Positions 20,481 to 31,368 are shown, counted from the stretch's first letter. The stretch: 64,000 nt of DNA from Rickettsia rhipicephali str. 3-7-female6-CWPP (GCF_000284075.1 NC_017042.1:1-64000); one strand, 5' to 3'. A program made the numbers and translations. Notes: generated from the letters alone by a model not told the origin.

Positions 20481-21788
20481 TTACCGCTCCCGAATACCCT
20501 TATACTCTCTATGTACATAACCGGTGTAAAGCTGTCTAGGTCTGCTGATTTTTTGTTCAGGGTCTTCGTGCATTTCTTTCCATTGTGCCATCCAGCCTAC
20601 GGTTCTTGCTATTGCAAAAAGTACCGTGAACATTTGCGACGGTATACCCATAGCTTTATAGATAATACCCGAATAAAAATCAACATTTGGATATAATTTT
20701 CTCTCAATAAAATATTCATCTTTAAGAGCGATAGCTTCAAGTTCTATTGCTATTTGTAAGAGCGGATTGTTGTCTAGCTGCCCGAGTTCCTTTAATACTT
20801 CTTTGCACGTTTCTTTAAGTACTGCGGCACGCGGGTCATAGTTTTTATATATACGATGACCAAAACCCATTAACCTAAATGGATCATTTTTATCCTTAGC
20901 TTTAGCTATATATTTAGGAATATACTCTGAACTACCGATTTCTTTAAGCATATTTATTACCACTTCATTAGCCCCGCCGTGAGCAGGTCCCCAAAGTGAG
21001 GCAATACCTGTGCTAATACAAGCAAAAGGGTTAGCTCCGGATGAGCCGGCAATTCGGACTGTTGAAGTAGAAGCATTCTGCTCATGATCGGCATGTAGGA
21101 TAAATATCTTATTAAGAGCATTTTTTATTATTGGATTTACTTTATATTTCGTACAAGGCGTTGCAAACATCATATGCAGAAAATTTTCGGTAAAATCTAA
21201 CGAATTATCAGGATAAATAAACGGTTGTCCTATAGAATATTTATAAGACATTGCGGCGATGGTAGGTATCTTAGCAATCATTCTAATAGCGGTAAGTTCG
21301 TAATCTGCTTCCTTAAAATTCAATAAATCAGGATAAAATGCCGAAAGAGAACCGACAGCCGCAAGCATAATAGCCATAGGATGAGAAGAGCTGCAAAAGG
21401 TTTGAAATAAATAGTGTAATCTTTCATTCACTAATGAATGATGCGCAACCTGTTTAGTGAAATTATTATACTGCTCGCCACTTGGTAGTTCCCCATAAAT
21501 CAGCAAATATGCCACTTCTAAAAAATCACTTTTCTCAGCTAAGTCTTTAATATCATATCCTCGATGCCGCAAGATTCCTTTATCACCGTCTATATAGGTG
21601 ATAGTAGACTGACAAGAAGCAGTAGACATAAAACCCGGGTCGTAAGTAAAGCAATCGGCTTCCGCAGATACCCTACTTATATCGATTACATCCTCACCGA
21701 TACTTGCTTTAAGTATAGGTAATTTAAATATTTTTCCTCTGATTTTTAATTCAGCAAATTCTGAATCATTATTATTTTCATTGGTCAT
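20481..21788 (-). CDS. gltA: Citrate synthase
   Basis: A 435-residue type II citrate synthase, the entry enzyme of the TCA cycle, and a common rickettsial typing gene. Visible catalytic regions are [30 protein letters not shown] and [15 protein letters not shown], which include the active histidines and the arginine site. The N-terminal beta domain is present. ATG 21788 has TAAGG upstream. The gene is intact and followed at once by a large palindrome. Confidence 0.98.
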   Translation of the reverse strand: MTNENNNDSEFAELKIRGKIFKLPILKASIGEDVIDISRVSAEADCFTYDPGFMSTASCQSTITYIDGDKGILRHRGYDIKDLAEKSDFLEVAYLLIYGELPSGEQYNNFTKQVAHHSLVNERLHYLFQTFCSSSHPMAIMLAAVGSLSAFYPDLLNFKEADYELTAIRMIAKIPTIAAMSYKYSIGQPFIYPDNSLDFTENFLHMMFATPCTKYKVNPIIKNALNKIFILHADHEQNASTSTVRIAGSSGANPFACISTGIASLWGPAHGGANEVVINMLKEIGSSEYIPKYIAKAKDKNDPFRLMGFGHRIYKNYDPRAAVLKETCKEVLKELGQLDNNPLLQIAIELEAIALKDEYFIERKLYPNVDFYSGIIYKAMGIPSQMFTVLFAIARTVGWMAQWKEMHEDPEQKISRPRQLYTGYVHREYKGIRER

Positions 21789-21892
21789 ATATATACCTTA
21801 TTTTTATACATCAGTAAGTATAACCCTAATTTAATGCAATTAGAAACGAATTATGATTTATTAGGATTTAAAAATTTTCTTTGATATCTTGC

Positions 21893-22213
21893 TCAACTTG
21901 CAAGGTTAATGAAAATTAAAAACGCACATGCTTCTACTTTCAACTGTAAGCCTAAAGCGTTTAATAAAGATCCTATATTGTCGACACTTGGATTACCTTT
22001 GCTAGATAACATTCTATATATATGTTATCTATTTATATGAACTTCTTTAGAGATTTTTCTATACCTCCTCTTGCTATAATGGTTTCTTTTAAAGTAGCCA
22101 TTATAGCTCATTATTATGAGCTACAAAATATTGCTCTAACGCTTCATTAATATACCCTACTAATATTTCCTCATTTTGTAATTTTTCTTTTAAATAATCT
22201 GTAAACTTTACAT
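21893..22213 (-). pseudogene. Antidote (HigA-like HTH antitoxin) pseudogene
   Basis: Minus-strand fragments in three frames read as one addiction-module antidote: FTDYLKEKLQNEEILVGYINEALE, then ATLKETIIARGGIEK, then YRMLSSKGNPSVDNIGSLLNALGLQLKVEA to a stop at 21893. The last part is the typical XRE-type helix-turn-helix end. At least two frameshifts plus an in-frame TAA inactivate it. It follows the matching toxin fragment, in toxin-first (HigBA) order. Confidence 0.75.
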
Positions 22214-22222
22214 ATAACACCC

Positions 22223-22345
22223 TCAATTTCGTTTATAAACTTCTTCTATCATTTCTAAGGCTTTTTCAATATCTTTGCCTTGAGTATCTTTATTACCTGC
22301 ATTTAATAGCAGAATATCTGTTATAAAAATTGTAACTAGAGATGA
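22223..22345 (-). pseudogene. Killer protein (HigB/RelE-like toxin) C-terminal remnant
   Basis: A minus-strand frame reads LLLNAGNKDTQGKDIEKALEMIEEVYKRN to a stop at 22223. This matches the C-terminal end of phage-derived addiction-module killer proteins. The N-terminal part is missing. The partner antidote pseudogene starts about 10 bases downstream. Confidence 0.7.
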
Positions 22346-22434
22346 TTACACTGTCGCATATATACGACTAATTGTCCAGTAGAAAATTATTTTGAAAAGT
22401 ACGTGAAGCTGTGAGTACTAGATTAATGTACAAG

Positions 22435-23220
22435 TTATGCAAGAAGTCTATTATTGACTAAATACTCCTTAATCTTGAGTAAATCATACCAAGAGGTGCG
22501 TTTTTGCATAGGTTGGCGGAGTAAATAGGCAGGGTGGAAGATTGCCGTAGTTTGAATAGGAGCGGATAGATATTTATTGGTATAAAAATAATATTCTTGT
22601 CTAATTTTAGTAATACCCGAATTTTTTCCAAGTAAGCTAGTTGCAGCCGTGCTACCGACTAGAATAATTAACTTCGGGTTAATAAGAGCAATATGCTTCT
22701 CGACAAAAGGTCTACAAATATCGACCTCTTCGAACGTCGGCTGTCTATTAGCAGGAGGACGCCAAAATACCGTATTAGTAATATAAGCGTTATTTTTTCG
22801 TGAAATTCCGATAGCGTGTAACATATTATCAAGTAAATTGCCACTTTCGCCGTAAAAAGGTATTCCTTTCAAATCTTCGGTACTTCCCGGGGCTTCGCCT
22901 ATTAACATAATTTTAGCTTCCAAATTACCGTCACCGAAAACCGTGTTAGTAGAAAATTTCTTAAGTTCACAACCATTAAAATTTAGTAGAGATTCTTTTA
23001 GTTCTTCGATATTATTAGCTCTATCGGCAAGAGATCTTGATAGGGTTATATTATCATGAACTTTATCATTCATATTGAATGCAGTTTCTTTTGTAGACTT
23101 AAGTTTTACTTGTGGCTTTTCAGTTAGTTCAGTATTATTACGTACCTTTAATTGCGTTGGATGTTCATGGCAATAATATTCAACACCGATTGCACTTAAC
23201 CATTTAAGCGTATCATTCAT
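22435..23220 (-). CDS. Family 4-type uracil-DNA glycosylase
   Basis: A 261-residue base-excision repair enzyme that removes uracil from DNA. The core motifs are GEAPG (residues 108-112) with the LKGIPFYGESGNLLD segment, and HPAYLLRQP near the C-terminus. These match the alphaproteobacterial members of the family. Only three cysteines are present (17, 84 and one near 165), fewer than the four ligands of a classic iron-sulfur family 4 enzyme. The open frame reaches 23319, but ATG 23220 is the start that fits the family and avoids overlap with divergent rluD. Confidence 0.85.
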   Translation of the reverse strand: MNDTLKWLSAIGVEYYCHEHPTQLKVRNNTELTEKPQVKLKSTKETAFNMNDKVHDNITLSRSLADRANNIEELKESLLNFNGCELKKFSTNTVFGDGNLEAKIMLIGEAPGSTEDLKGIPFYGESGNLLDNMLHAIGISRKNNAYITNTVFWRPPANRQPTFEEVDICRPFVEKHIALINPKLIILVGSTAATSLLGKNSGITKIRQEYYFYTNKYLSAPIQTTAIFHPAYLLRQPMQKRTSWYDLLKIKEYLVNNRLLA

Positions 23221-23237
23221 TATCTTAAAATTAAAAT

Positions 23238-24179
23238 ATGTTAAAATATTCCGTACCACACGAACTAAATGACATAAGGCTTGATAAAGCTCTATCATCA
23301 CTTCTTGAAAATGTTTCAAGGAATCAAATCCAAAAAGCTATTAAAGATTCGCAAGTACTAGTTAATGATGTAATTATTTCTGATCCTGATGTTTTGGTCA
23401 AGGAGAATGATATTATATTATTTTCTTTTAAAGAACCTGAAGAGCTAAAAATTGCAGCAGCAAATGTAGCACTTGATATAATATATGAAGACGATAATTT
23501 GATAGTAATTAACAAAGCTGCAGGTATGACGGTACACCCGGGAGCAGGGCATCATGACGATACGCTTGTTAATGCTTTATTACATCATACAAAAAACTTA
23601 TCGGATATCGGCTCATCAGAAAGACCCGGGATAGTACATCGTTTAGATAAAGACACTACGGGCTTGATGGTAGTGGCTAAAAATAATAAAGCACATATGC
23701 TACTTGCAAATCAGATAGAACAAAGGCAGGTAATACGGAAATATAAAGTGTTAGTGTGGGGAGTAATAAATCCGCTAGAAGGAGTCATTAAGAATAATAT
23801 AGGTCGCAGCCGAAGCGATCGCCAAAAAATGACCATATTAAAATATGGCGGCAAAGAAGCCGTTACACATTATAAGACTCTAGAATTATTTTATAAAGGT
23901 AGTATTAGTATGGTGGAGTGCAAGCTTAGTACGGGTAGAACTCACCAAATTAGAGTACAGCTAAGCCATTTAAAACATTCGGTAGTCGGCGACCAAACTT
24001 ACGGCAATAACGACCGAAAAATTGCTCATTCTCCCCCTGAACTAAAAGCAAAATTAATTGATTTTAAACGTCAAGCCCTGCATTCTTGGTATTTAAGTTT
24101 TACTCATCCGACTAGTAATGAGATTATGGAATTTTCTTGTAAGTTGCCAAGGGATATAGAAGAGATAATTAGTTTATAA
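23238..24179 (+). CDS. rluD: 23S rRNA pseudouridine synthase RluD/RluC type
   Basis: A 313-residue RluA-family pseudouridine synthase. An N-terminal S4 RNA-binding domain (about residues 12-70) precedes the catalytic domain. The catalytic aspartate is Asp137 in GIVHRLDKDTTGL. Further family motifs are INKAAGMTVHPG and STGRTHQIRVQLSHL. The domain layout fits RluD (positions 1911/1915/1917) best, though RluC cannot be excluded. It diverges from the glycosylase gene with only 17 bases between starts. Confidence 0.92.
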   Translation: MLKYSVPHELNDIRLDKALSSLLENVSRNQIQKAIKDSQVLVNDVIISDPDVLVKENDIILFSFKEPEELKIAAANVALDIIYEDDNLIVINKAAGMTVHPGAGHHDDTLVNALLHHTKNLSDIGSSERPGIVHRLDKDTTGLMVVAKNNKAHMLLANQIEQRQVIRKYKVLVWGVINPLEGVIKNNIGRSRSDRQKMTILKYGGKEAVTHYKTLELFYKGSISMVECKLSTGRTHQIRVQLSHLKHSVVGDQTYGNNDRKIAHSPPELKAKLIDFKRQALHSWYLSFTHPTSNEIMEFSCKLPRDIEEIISL

Positions 24180-24241
24180 TTAACAAAATATTAATTTTTT
24201 TAAAATAATATTAAGGATTAAATATTTAAAAGATTTATAAA

Positions 24242-25805
24242 ATGAAAAAATCTAATGCTAAATTAGAAGAAGCCTTATATTCTATGGAAGAGGGTATTTT
24301 AAACCTTAGAAAACAAAAAGCGAGCTTAGAAGAGATTTTTACTTTTCTGCAAGATTTAAGTACCGCCACAGACAAAATTATTTCCTTAGATATATCAAAT
24401 TATAGAGATTGGTCAGAAGTAAAAGATTTTATTCTAAAATTAGGTAATAATTTATCTTTTAAACCGCAATCTATAAAAATTGCTAGCTCTTCCCAATATT
24501 AGTACAGAACATGAAATTAAAATTTCTGAATTCGTCAATGAAATTCTTTCTCTAAGATTAAAAACAGGCATAGATATTAATAATAGTACGTATATTGATG
24601 ATGCAAATTATAGGAAAAAAATTTTTAGAAGAATTTAAAAAAATGATTTTAATGAGCAAGAAGAACAATTAAATAAATTAATAAAAGTTGCATGCAAAGA
24701 AGCAAAAGCACCTGATAATATAGACATGCAATATATGCAAACTCTGCGAATTTTCTCTGAATTTGATTTCAGTAAAATAGATGAAAAATATTCTAATTTA
24801 CAACATCTTTTTACAAAGCTATATAAAGCACAAGAAGTAAAATCAGAAATTTATCATTATGTAAGTAGAAGATGATTTACATTTTTATATGGTAAAAGTT
24901 AATGGAGTAAATGTAACTACTTGGCAAAATTTCTTAAAGAAACAGGGGGAGTTTATAAACCAGTCCGGGAAAAAAGAATATAGAAAAGCTTTTATAGGAC
25001 TTAGAGATGCTTTTGACTCTAGTATAGAATATCATGACCAAGATTTAACAGATGTATATGTACCTATAATAAAGTATGGGAACAGAAAAGTAGTATTGAT
25101 ATATCATCGGTAGAAATGATTACAACTATGACAACTTCTCAAAACGCAAATTTCACATATAGGAATAACAAAAGCTCCAATATATGACTATAATAATACT
25201 AAAAAACATTCAAGTCTTTCGCTTAAACTTCATATTTTTATTGCTAAATGTGCAGAGATTATTTATCCTAACAAAAAAGAATATATGATTACTGTTCCAA
25301 CAAAAAATATAACTCATATTATTATTAAAGAATATGAGAAAAAACAAATTTTAGATAAAATATATATAGGACATCAAGACACAAAAATACCGCAAGAATC
25401 TTTAGAGGAATTAAAATCTAAATATCAAAATACTAAGTGTATACAATATGAGGGACAAGAGTATAATAAGCATTATTTTAAAGCTTATTTAGAATAATAT
25501 TTTAAAAAATCAACAAGAAATTTTAGGTGAGAAGAAAGCTCCCATAAAATTTACCGAAGCAGGATATGGTGCTTTTTCTGACTTTATTTTGTATGGGAAA
25601 AATGGTGAAGTACTAAATAAACTAACTGCTGACCAGATAAAAAGAGAGTTCGCTTGGTTTTGTACACTAGTCCTTATTTATTAAAAAATCAACACGAACA
25701 AGAACCTTTAATCACTTGTGATTTAGAAACATTAGCAAATCTTAGCTTTAAAAATAGCTATATAGAACATGAATATTATTCAGAAATAATTGGTGATATA
25801 ATAAC
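24242..25805 (+). pseudogene. Long eroded ORFan gene
   Basis: Unrecognised. Starting at ATG 24242 (MKKSNAKLEEAL), coding character continues through at least five frame changes or stops: STEHEIKISEFVNEILSL, then NDFNEQEEQLNKLIKVAC, then VNGVNVTTWQNFLKKQGEF (24889 on), then APIYDYNNTKKHSSLSLKLHI, then IGHQDTKIPQESLEELKS, then KFTEAGYGAFSDFILYGKNG near 25560. The joined protein would be about 500 residues, charged, with a helical N-terminus and no visible signal peptide or membrane segment. Breaks are single-base indels and point stops. Confidence 0.6.
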
Positions 25806-25817
25806 ATAAAATGGTTT

Positions 25818-26003
25818 ATGAAAATAATTAAAATACCTAAAACCAAAAATTATCTTAAAATAGATATTATAACTCTAGAACCCTAATATTATAAGAATAA
25901 ATTTGGTAATAATCTATTTCGTGCATTTACTGAACTTAAAAAACGAGCACCGCTAGGTAGTGTAGATGAGATTTTAGAAATGAAAAATTTTGGCAAAAAA
26001 TAA
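25818..26003 (+). pseudogene. Small unknown ORF with one nonsense codon
   Basis: From ATG 25818 the frame reads MKIIKIPKTKNYLKIDI and so on, hits a TAA after about 22 codons, and continues in frame as YYKNKFGNNLFRAFTELKKRAP to a stop at 26003. It lies 12 bases after the long ORFan remnant and 3 bases before prmC. It could be a small partner of the ORFan. No family was recognised. Confidence 0.45.
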
Positions 26004-26006
26004 AAC

Positions 26007-27542
26007 ATGCAATGTTCTATAAAGCAAATTCTTAGTGACGCTACAGATAAATTAAATAAAATAGGTATTAGTTCGCCGCAATTAGAAGCACGAATTTTAC
26101 TACAGCATGTTATAAATAAACCTATTGAGTATTTACTTATTAATCTTGATGAGCAGTTAAATGAAGCCGAGATAGAAGCTTTTGAAAAACTGTTAGAGAG
26201 AAGATTAAAGCATGAACCGATAGCATATATTACAGGTGTTAAAGAATTTTACTCACGTGAATTTATTGTTAATAAACATGTATTAATTCCAAGAAGCGAT
26301 ACTGAAGTTTTAGTGGATGTTGTATTTCAATGTCATCCCCGCGAAAGCGGGGATGACATAAGCGAAAACTGCAATGACAAATTCTTAAATATCCTAGAAC
26401 TTGGCACAGGTAGCGGCTGCATTGCTATCAGTCTATTATGTGAGTTACCGAATGCTAATGTAATTGCGACCGATATAAGTCTTGATGCTATAGAAATTAT
26501 CAAAAGTAATGCGGCAAAATATGCGGTAACGGATCGCATTCAGATTATTCACAGTAATTGGTTTGAGAATATTGAAACTCAGAAATTTGATTTTATCGTT
26601 AGCAACCCGCCATATATAGCTCACAGCGAAAAATCAGAGATGGCAATTGAAACAATCAATTATGAACCGTCTATTGCTTTATTTGCTGAAAAAGACGGAC
26701 TGCAAGCGTACTTTCTCATCGCCGAAAATGCCAAACAATTCTTAAAACCAAACGGTAAGATTATATTAGAAATAGGGTTTAAACAGGAAGAAGCGGTAAC
26801 CCAAATTTTCTTAGATCATGGTTATAATATTGAAAGCGTTTATAAGGATCTACAAGGTCACAGTAGGGTAATATTATTTACTCCTATTAATCTCAATCGG
26901 TCATATGCAAGACGTATCGGTAAAAGCTTATCAGGAGTGCAACAGAATTTATTAGATAACGAACTACCAAAATATTTATTTTCTAAAGAAAAGCTTGTAA
27001 ATGAAAAACGTAAAGTATTTCTTGAGATAGGCTTTGGTATGGGTGAGCATTTCATTAATCAAGCTAAAATGAATCCTAATGCACTTTTTATTGGGGTAGA
27101 GGTATATTTAAACGGAGTTGCAAATGTTTTAAAGCTTGCAGGTGAACAAAATATCACGAATTTTTTATTATTCCCTAATAATTTGGATTTAATATTAAAT
27201 GAGATACCAAGTAATAGCTTTGATGGAATTTATATTTTATTTCCCGATCCATGGATAAAAAATAAGCAAAAGAAGAAACGTATTTTCAATAAAGAACGAC
27301 TTAAGATTTTACAAGATAAGCTAAAAGACAATGGTAATTTAGTATTTGCTTCCGATATCGAAAATTATTTTTATGAAGCAATAGAGTTAATACAGCAGAA
27401 CGGTAATTTTGAAATTATAAATAAAAATGATTATTTAAAACCGCACGATAACTATGTAATTACCAAATATCATCAAAAAGCTATTAAGGCGAATAGAACG
27501 CCGAAATTTATGATTTTGCGGCACGTTTTAGGCGATCATTAA
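26007..27542 (+). CDS. prmC: Fused PrmC (release factor Gln methyltransferase) - TrmB (tRNA m7G46 methyltransferase)
   Basis: A 511-residue bifunctional protein. Residues 1-290 are PrmC/HemK, which methylates the GGQ glutamine of release factors: SAM motif ELGTGSG (131-137) and catalytic NPPY (200-203). Residues about 325-511 are TrmB: SAM motif EIGFGMGEH (340-348), LFPDPWIKNKQKKKR, and FASDIENYF. This fusion is a known rickettsial feature. Residues about 109-125 (CHPRESGDDISEN...) are encoded by a palindromic element inserted in frame just before the SAM motif. The 3' end overlaps the tail of tsaC by 35 bases. Confidence 0.95.
   Translation: MQCSIKQILSDATDKLNKIGISSPQLEARILLQHVINKPIEYLLINLDEQLNEAEIEAFEKLLERRLKHEPIAYITGVKEFYSREFIVNKHVLIPRSDTEVLVDVVFQCHPRESGDDISENCNDKFLNILELGTGSGCIAISLLCELPNANVIATDISLDAIEIIKSNAAKYAVTDRIQIIHSNWFENIETQKFDFIVSNPPYIAHSEKSEMAIETINYEPSIALFAEKDGLQAYFLIAENAKQFLKPNGKIILEIGFKQEEAVTQIFLDHGYNIESVYKDLQGHSRVILFTPINLNRSYARRIGKSLSGVQQNLLDNELPKYLFSKEKLVNEKRKVFLEIGFGMGEHFINQAKMNPNALFIGVEVYLNGVANVLKLAGEQNITNFLLFPNNLDLILNEIPSNSFDGIYILFPDPWIKNKQKKKRIFNKERLKILQDKLKDNGNLVFASDIENYFYEAIELIQQNGNFEIINKNDYLKPHDNYVITKYHQKAIKANRTPKFMILRHVLGDH
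26331..26358. repeat. Palindromic element inserted in frame in prmC
   Basis: tgtcatccccgc, loop gaaa, gcggggatgaca: a perfect 12-bp stem inside the PrmC coding region. The insertion probably extends to about 26378 and keeps the frame. It encodes a hydrophilic loop between the N-terminal helical domain and the SAM-binding domain. Confidence 0.9.
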
Positions 27543-28446
27543 TTGCAGCTCCTATATTCACTTGAGGTATAGGGCTAACTGCTATACCTCTTACATCATG
27601 AGATGCAGCATAATCGTCAAGTATTCTTAAATAAGCATAAAGATTTGCAGCGGCTTCTATAAAGTTACCTTTTACACTTAAGTTTAATGAGAATCTTCCT
27701 GTAAGATTGCTATTGCCAAAATTTAATCCGATTTCTTTATCCTCTAAATTTATAGCATTTAGCCTAACCGGTACTTTTGGTGAATAGTGTTTTGCAAGCA
27801 TTCCCGGAGCTTTTATAGTACTTGTCTCTGATGCTTTTAAAACTTCTATCCCTAGTATTTCTCCTAAAATTTCAGCAGTTATAAACCCTTCTCTAAGAAT
27901 AGTAGGAGTAACAGTCGTTGTATCGATTATCGTTGACTCTAGCCCATATTTAGATTGATAGATTTCAGGTGCTAAAATAAAAATTTCCTGATTATCCTTA
28001 AAATGTTTTGTGACATGCTCAGCGTTAGTAGGACTAATATAGTTTGCAGGGTTAGCACTTGGGGCAGCTATAGGTATGCCTGATTGTCTGATAAGCTCTA
28101 ACGCTACAGGATAAGACGGTATCCGAAGCGCTATGGTATTTAGTCCTGCTGTTACGCTAGGGGCAATATTTGCATTCTCTTTTAAAGGGACAACTATAGA
28201 TAATGGTCCAGACCAAAATTTTTCTGCTATTTTTGTAGCTAAATCGTTAAACTCCCCTATTTCCTTTGCTTGCTCTATGGAGGAGACATGCACGATAAGC
28301 GGATTGATAGCAGGGCGCTCTTTGAACTGAAAAATCTTTAAACACGCCTCATTATTTGTGGCATCCGCACCAATCCCATAGACTGTTTCAGTTGGAAAAA
28401 CAACCACTTTACCTGATTTTATAAATTGAACTGCTTTGTTTATCAT
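27508..28446 (-). CDS. tsaC: L-threonylcarbamoyladenylate synthase (Sua5/TsaC family)
   Basis: A 312-residue enzyme that makes threonylcarbamoyl-AMP for the t6A37 modification of ANN-decoding tRNAs. The YrdC domain has KSGKVVVFPTETVYGIGADA near the N-terminus and SANPANYISPT. The extra C-terminal domain (about residues 205-312) makes it the longer Sua5 type. Its ATG overlaps the glyS stop as ATGA (28443-28446), so it is the last gene of the glyQ-glyS-tsaC operon. Confidence 0.94.
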   Translation of the reverse strand: MINKAVQFIKSGKVVVFPTETVYGIGADATNNEACLKIFQFKERPAINPLIVHVSSIEQAKEIGEFNDLATKIAEKFWSGPLSIVVPLKENANIAPSVTAGLNTIALRIPSYPVALELIRQSGIPIAAPSANPANYISPTNAEHVTKHFKDNQEIFILAPEIYQSKYGLESTIIDTTTVTPTILREGFITAEILGEILGIEVLKASETSTIKAPGMLAKHYSPKVPVRLNAINLEDKEIGLNFGNSNLTGRFSLNLSVKGNFIEAAANLYAYLRILDDYAASHDVRGIAVSPIPQVNIGAAINDRLKRAAKS

Positions 28447-30437
28447 AAGCGGTTAAACTTAGCTACTTTATCAAATAATTCGCAAATATTCTGTAATAAC
28501 GACAAACGATTTTGAGCGATCTTTGGATCAGAGTCATTAACGAGTACATTATCAAAAAAGCTAGTAATGGGAGTTAATAGAGACGATAATAAATTTAAGG
28601 CTTTCTTATAATCTTTATCAGCTATACTATCTATAATTTGCGGAGAAATTTTTTGGATTACTTCAAATAATTCTTTTTCAGGTTGTGTACTAAAGAGACT
28701 CGCATCAACTAAGCCGGTAATTTTCTGATCACCAATTATATTGCTAGCTCGTTTGTAAGCATTTAATAATTGCTTGCCTGCGTCTTCTATTAAAAATTCT
28801 TTTAACGCATCAAGCTTAAAGTTTGTATCTACTAAATTTAAGTCAAGAACTGCATTAATTAACGCAATATCATAGTCATTTTTAAAGTAAAATTTTGCTC
28901 TTTCTTCAAAAAAAGATATTATTAAATTCTTATTTTCGTCAGATGAATCTTTATATAAGTTTATAGAAAAATTAATTAAATCATTAAAATTTAGCTCTAA
29001 TTTATTTTCAAGTATTATTCTTATTATACCAAGAACTTGACGTCTTAAGGCATATGGATCACCTGAGCCTGTTGGTGCTTCCCCTGCTATCATCAAACCT
29101 ACTAAACTATCTAGCTTATCGGCTAAAGCAAGTAAAGCCGCATTTCCGCTTGGTACATTGTCGCTCAAACCTTGCGGTTTATAATGGTCTCTAATTACAG
29201 CGGCTATTTCTGCATTTAGCCCTTCATGTTTTGCATAATAATAACCCATAATCCCCTGTAAATCAGGAAATTCCCCGACCATCTCAGAAACAAGATCACT
29301 TTTGCAAAGCCTAGCTGCTGTAATCAAATCCTTATTATTTGGAGCTATATAATTACAAATATCGGTTATGCGTTCAATTTTTTCTCTTAAATTACCAAGC
29401 TTTGCATGAAATGTTACAGCTTCTAATTGGCCTAATCTTGATTCTAAAGTTTTAGCTATATCCTGCTTACAAAAATATAAAGCATCCGAAAGACGTGCCG
29501 ATAGAACTTTCTCGTTACCTTGAATAACTAGTTCAGCATTTGTAAATCTGCCATTACTGACAAAGAGAAAATACGGTGTGAAATTTCCTGTTTTATCAAA
29601 TAAACAAAAATATTTCTGATGAGTACGCATCGAAGAAATAAGTACTTCTTTAGGTAACTCTAAAAATTTTTGCGGGATTTTTCCAAGCAATACAACAGGA
29701 AATTCGCTAAGCCCTGCTACTTCTTCTACTAAACAATTATCTTCTTTTATAATTAAATCATGAGAACTTGCTAGTTCCAGTAAACCGGTTTTAATTATTG
29801 TCTCTCTCTTTGTTCTTTCTAAAATAACATGATTTTCTAAAAGCTTATTTCTATAATCTTCAAAATCTGTTACTTCTAATTTTTTATTATCAGTAAGACG
29901 ATGCCCATACGTAATATTATTAGCGGTTAAATGCCCAAATTGCACCGGTAATATTTCGCCGTCAAATATGCATAAAATATTTCGCAGAGGTCTAATCCAT
30001 TTTATTTTGTAATCACCCCAAAACATCGATTTTGCCCAGCTATATTTATTAATAGCCTCTATAATAATCTCCGGCAAAATCTCTTTTATTTCTCTTTCTT
30101 CTGTTTTTTTGACAAAGAAATAATATAGCTGATTACTAATTAATTTAGTAGAAAGCTCTAATTTACTAACATTATGAGCTTTACAAAAACCATTAATAGC
30201 GGCTTCCGGAGCTTCTATGCTTGGTCCTTTAATTTCTTCCTCTTTTGGCAAAGTTATCTTTGGCAAATGGGTAGCATGTAGCGTTATCCTGCGAGGTCCC
30301 ACGAATACTTGCACTTTTGCAAATATTTCGTTTTCTTCAAAAATTTTCGTGAATATATTTAAATAACCCTCTTCAGCATTTTTTTGCATAAAAGCCGGAA
30401 TTTCTTCGCTAAATAGCTCTAATAATAACTCGCTCAC
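28443..30437 (-). CDS. glyS: Glycyl-tRNA synthetase beta subunit
   Basis: A 664-residue beta chain of the bacterial alpha2-beta2 glycyl-tRNA synthetase, involved in tRNA recognition. Family signatures are [18 protein letters not shown] at the start, [17 protein letters not shown] and the C-terminal DALR-like anticodon region. The frame opens further upstream, but I choose GTG 30437: it overlaps the glyQ stop as GTGA, and GGAGAT lies about 7 bases upstream. The expected family N-terminus then follows directly. Confidence 0.95.
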   Translation of the reverse strand: MSELLLELFSEEIPAFMQKNAEEGYLNIFTKIFEENEIFAKVQVFVGPRRITLHATHLPKITLPKEEEIKGPSIEAPEAAINGFCKAHNVSKLELSTKLISNQLYYFFVKKTEEREIKEILPEIIIEAINKYSWAKSMFWGDYKIKWIRPLRNILCIFDGEILPVQFGHLTANNITYGHRLTDNKKLEVTDFEDYRNKLLENHVILERTKRETIIKTGLLELASSHDLIIKEDNCLVEEVAGLSEFPVVLLGKIPQKFLELPKEVLISSMRTHQKYFCLFDKTGNFTPYFLFVSNGRFTNAELVIQGNEKVLSARLSDALYFCKQDIAKTLESRLGQLEAVTFHAKLGNLREKIERITDICNYIAPNNKDLITAARLCKSDLVSEMVGEFPDLQGIMGYYYAKHEGLNAEIAAVIRDHYKPQGLSDNVPSGNAALLALADKLDSLVGLMIAGEAPTGSGDPYALRRQVLGIIRIILENKLELNFNDLINFSINLYKDSSDENKNLIISFFEERAKFYFKNDYDIALINAVLDLNLVDTNFKLDALKEFLIEDAGKQLLNAYKRASNIIGDQKITGLVDASLFSTQPEKELFEVIQKISPQIIDSIADKDYKKALNLLSSLLTPITSFFDNVLVNDSDPKIAQNRLSLLQNICELFDKVAKFNRL

Positions 30438-31300
30438 TTGTTCATCTCCAACCATTTTGTACAACAAATTCTAGCTAAATGACGCACTCTTAAAACATAA
30501 GAAGCACGCTCAGTGACGCTAATTACTCCAAGTGCATTTAGTTGATTAAATGCATGACTTGCCTTAAGGCATTCATTATAAGCCGGCATAGGTAAATTAG
30601 CTTTGATTAATCTCTCACACTGGTCTTCGCTATCCTTGAAATGTCGCAGTAACATTTCACTATCGGCAAGCTCTAAATTATATTTTGAAAATTGCCGTTC
30701 AGCTTCGAAATCCACTTCACCGTATTTTAAAGCTTTTTCGTCTACTTGTCCGTTCCAATCAAGCTCTCTTACTTCATCAACACCTTGAATATATAAAGCA
30801 AGCCTATCGAGTCCATAAGTGATTTCACCGGCAACGGGACGGCATTCAATACCGCCGATTTGCTGCATATAAGTAAATTGCGATACTTCCATACCATTAC
30901 ACCATACTTCCCAGCCAAGCCCGGCAGCACCTAAGGTTGGCGACTCCCAATCATCTTCAACAAATCTGATATCATGAATTTTTAAATCTATGCCTAAACA
31001 TTCTAAGCTTTTAAGATATAACTCTTGAATATTATCCGGCGACGGCTTTAAGATAACTTGAAACTGATAATAATGCTGCATTCTATTAGGATGCATGCCA
31101 TACCTGCTATCCCCTGGTCTTCTTGATGGCTGAACATATGCAACAGACCAAGGTTTAGTACCAAGGCAGCGAAGCACAGTTGCAGGGTGAAACGTACCAG
31201 CCCCGACATGGGCATCGTAAGGCTGCAATATTGCACAGCCATAATCCTGCCAATAATTTTGTAATGTCAGAATAATTTGCTGAAATGATAGTTTTTTCAT
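30434..31300 (-). CDS. glyQ: Glycyl-tRNA synthetase alpha subunit
   Basis: A 288-residue class II synthetase catalytic chain. Visible family motifs are [47 protein letters not shown] and [14 protein letters not shown]-like text (here [14 protein letters not shown]). It works with GlyS as a tetramer in the cytoplasm. It heads the glyQ-glyS-tsaC operon and starts at ATG 31300. Confidence 0.97.
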   Translation of the reverse strand: MKKLSFQQIILTLQNYWQDYGCAILQPYDAHVGAGTFHPATVLRCLGTKPWSVAYVQPSRRPGDSRYGMHPNRMQHYYQFQVILKPSPDNIQELYLKSLECLGIDLKIHDIRFVEDDWESPTLGAAGLGWEVWCNGMEVSQFTYMQQIGGIECRPVAGEITYGLDRLALYIQGVDEVRELDWNGQVDEKALKYGEVDFEAERQFSKYNLELADSEMLLRHFKDSEDQCERLIKANLPMPAYNECLKASHAFNQLNALGVISVTERASYVLRVRHLARICCTKWLEMNK

Positions 31301-31368
31301 AGGATATTATTATTGGGAAAGAAAATTTTGATCAGTTAAAAGGATCGAATATTTTTATATTAAACATA

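Noticed and set aside
23221-23319. Upstream extension of the uracil-DNA glycosylase frame to 23319
   Set aside because: The extra 33 codons overlap the start of divergent rluD and do not resemble the family; ATG 23220 is the natural start.
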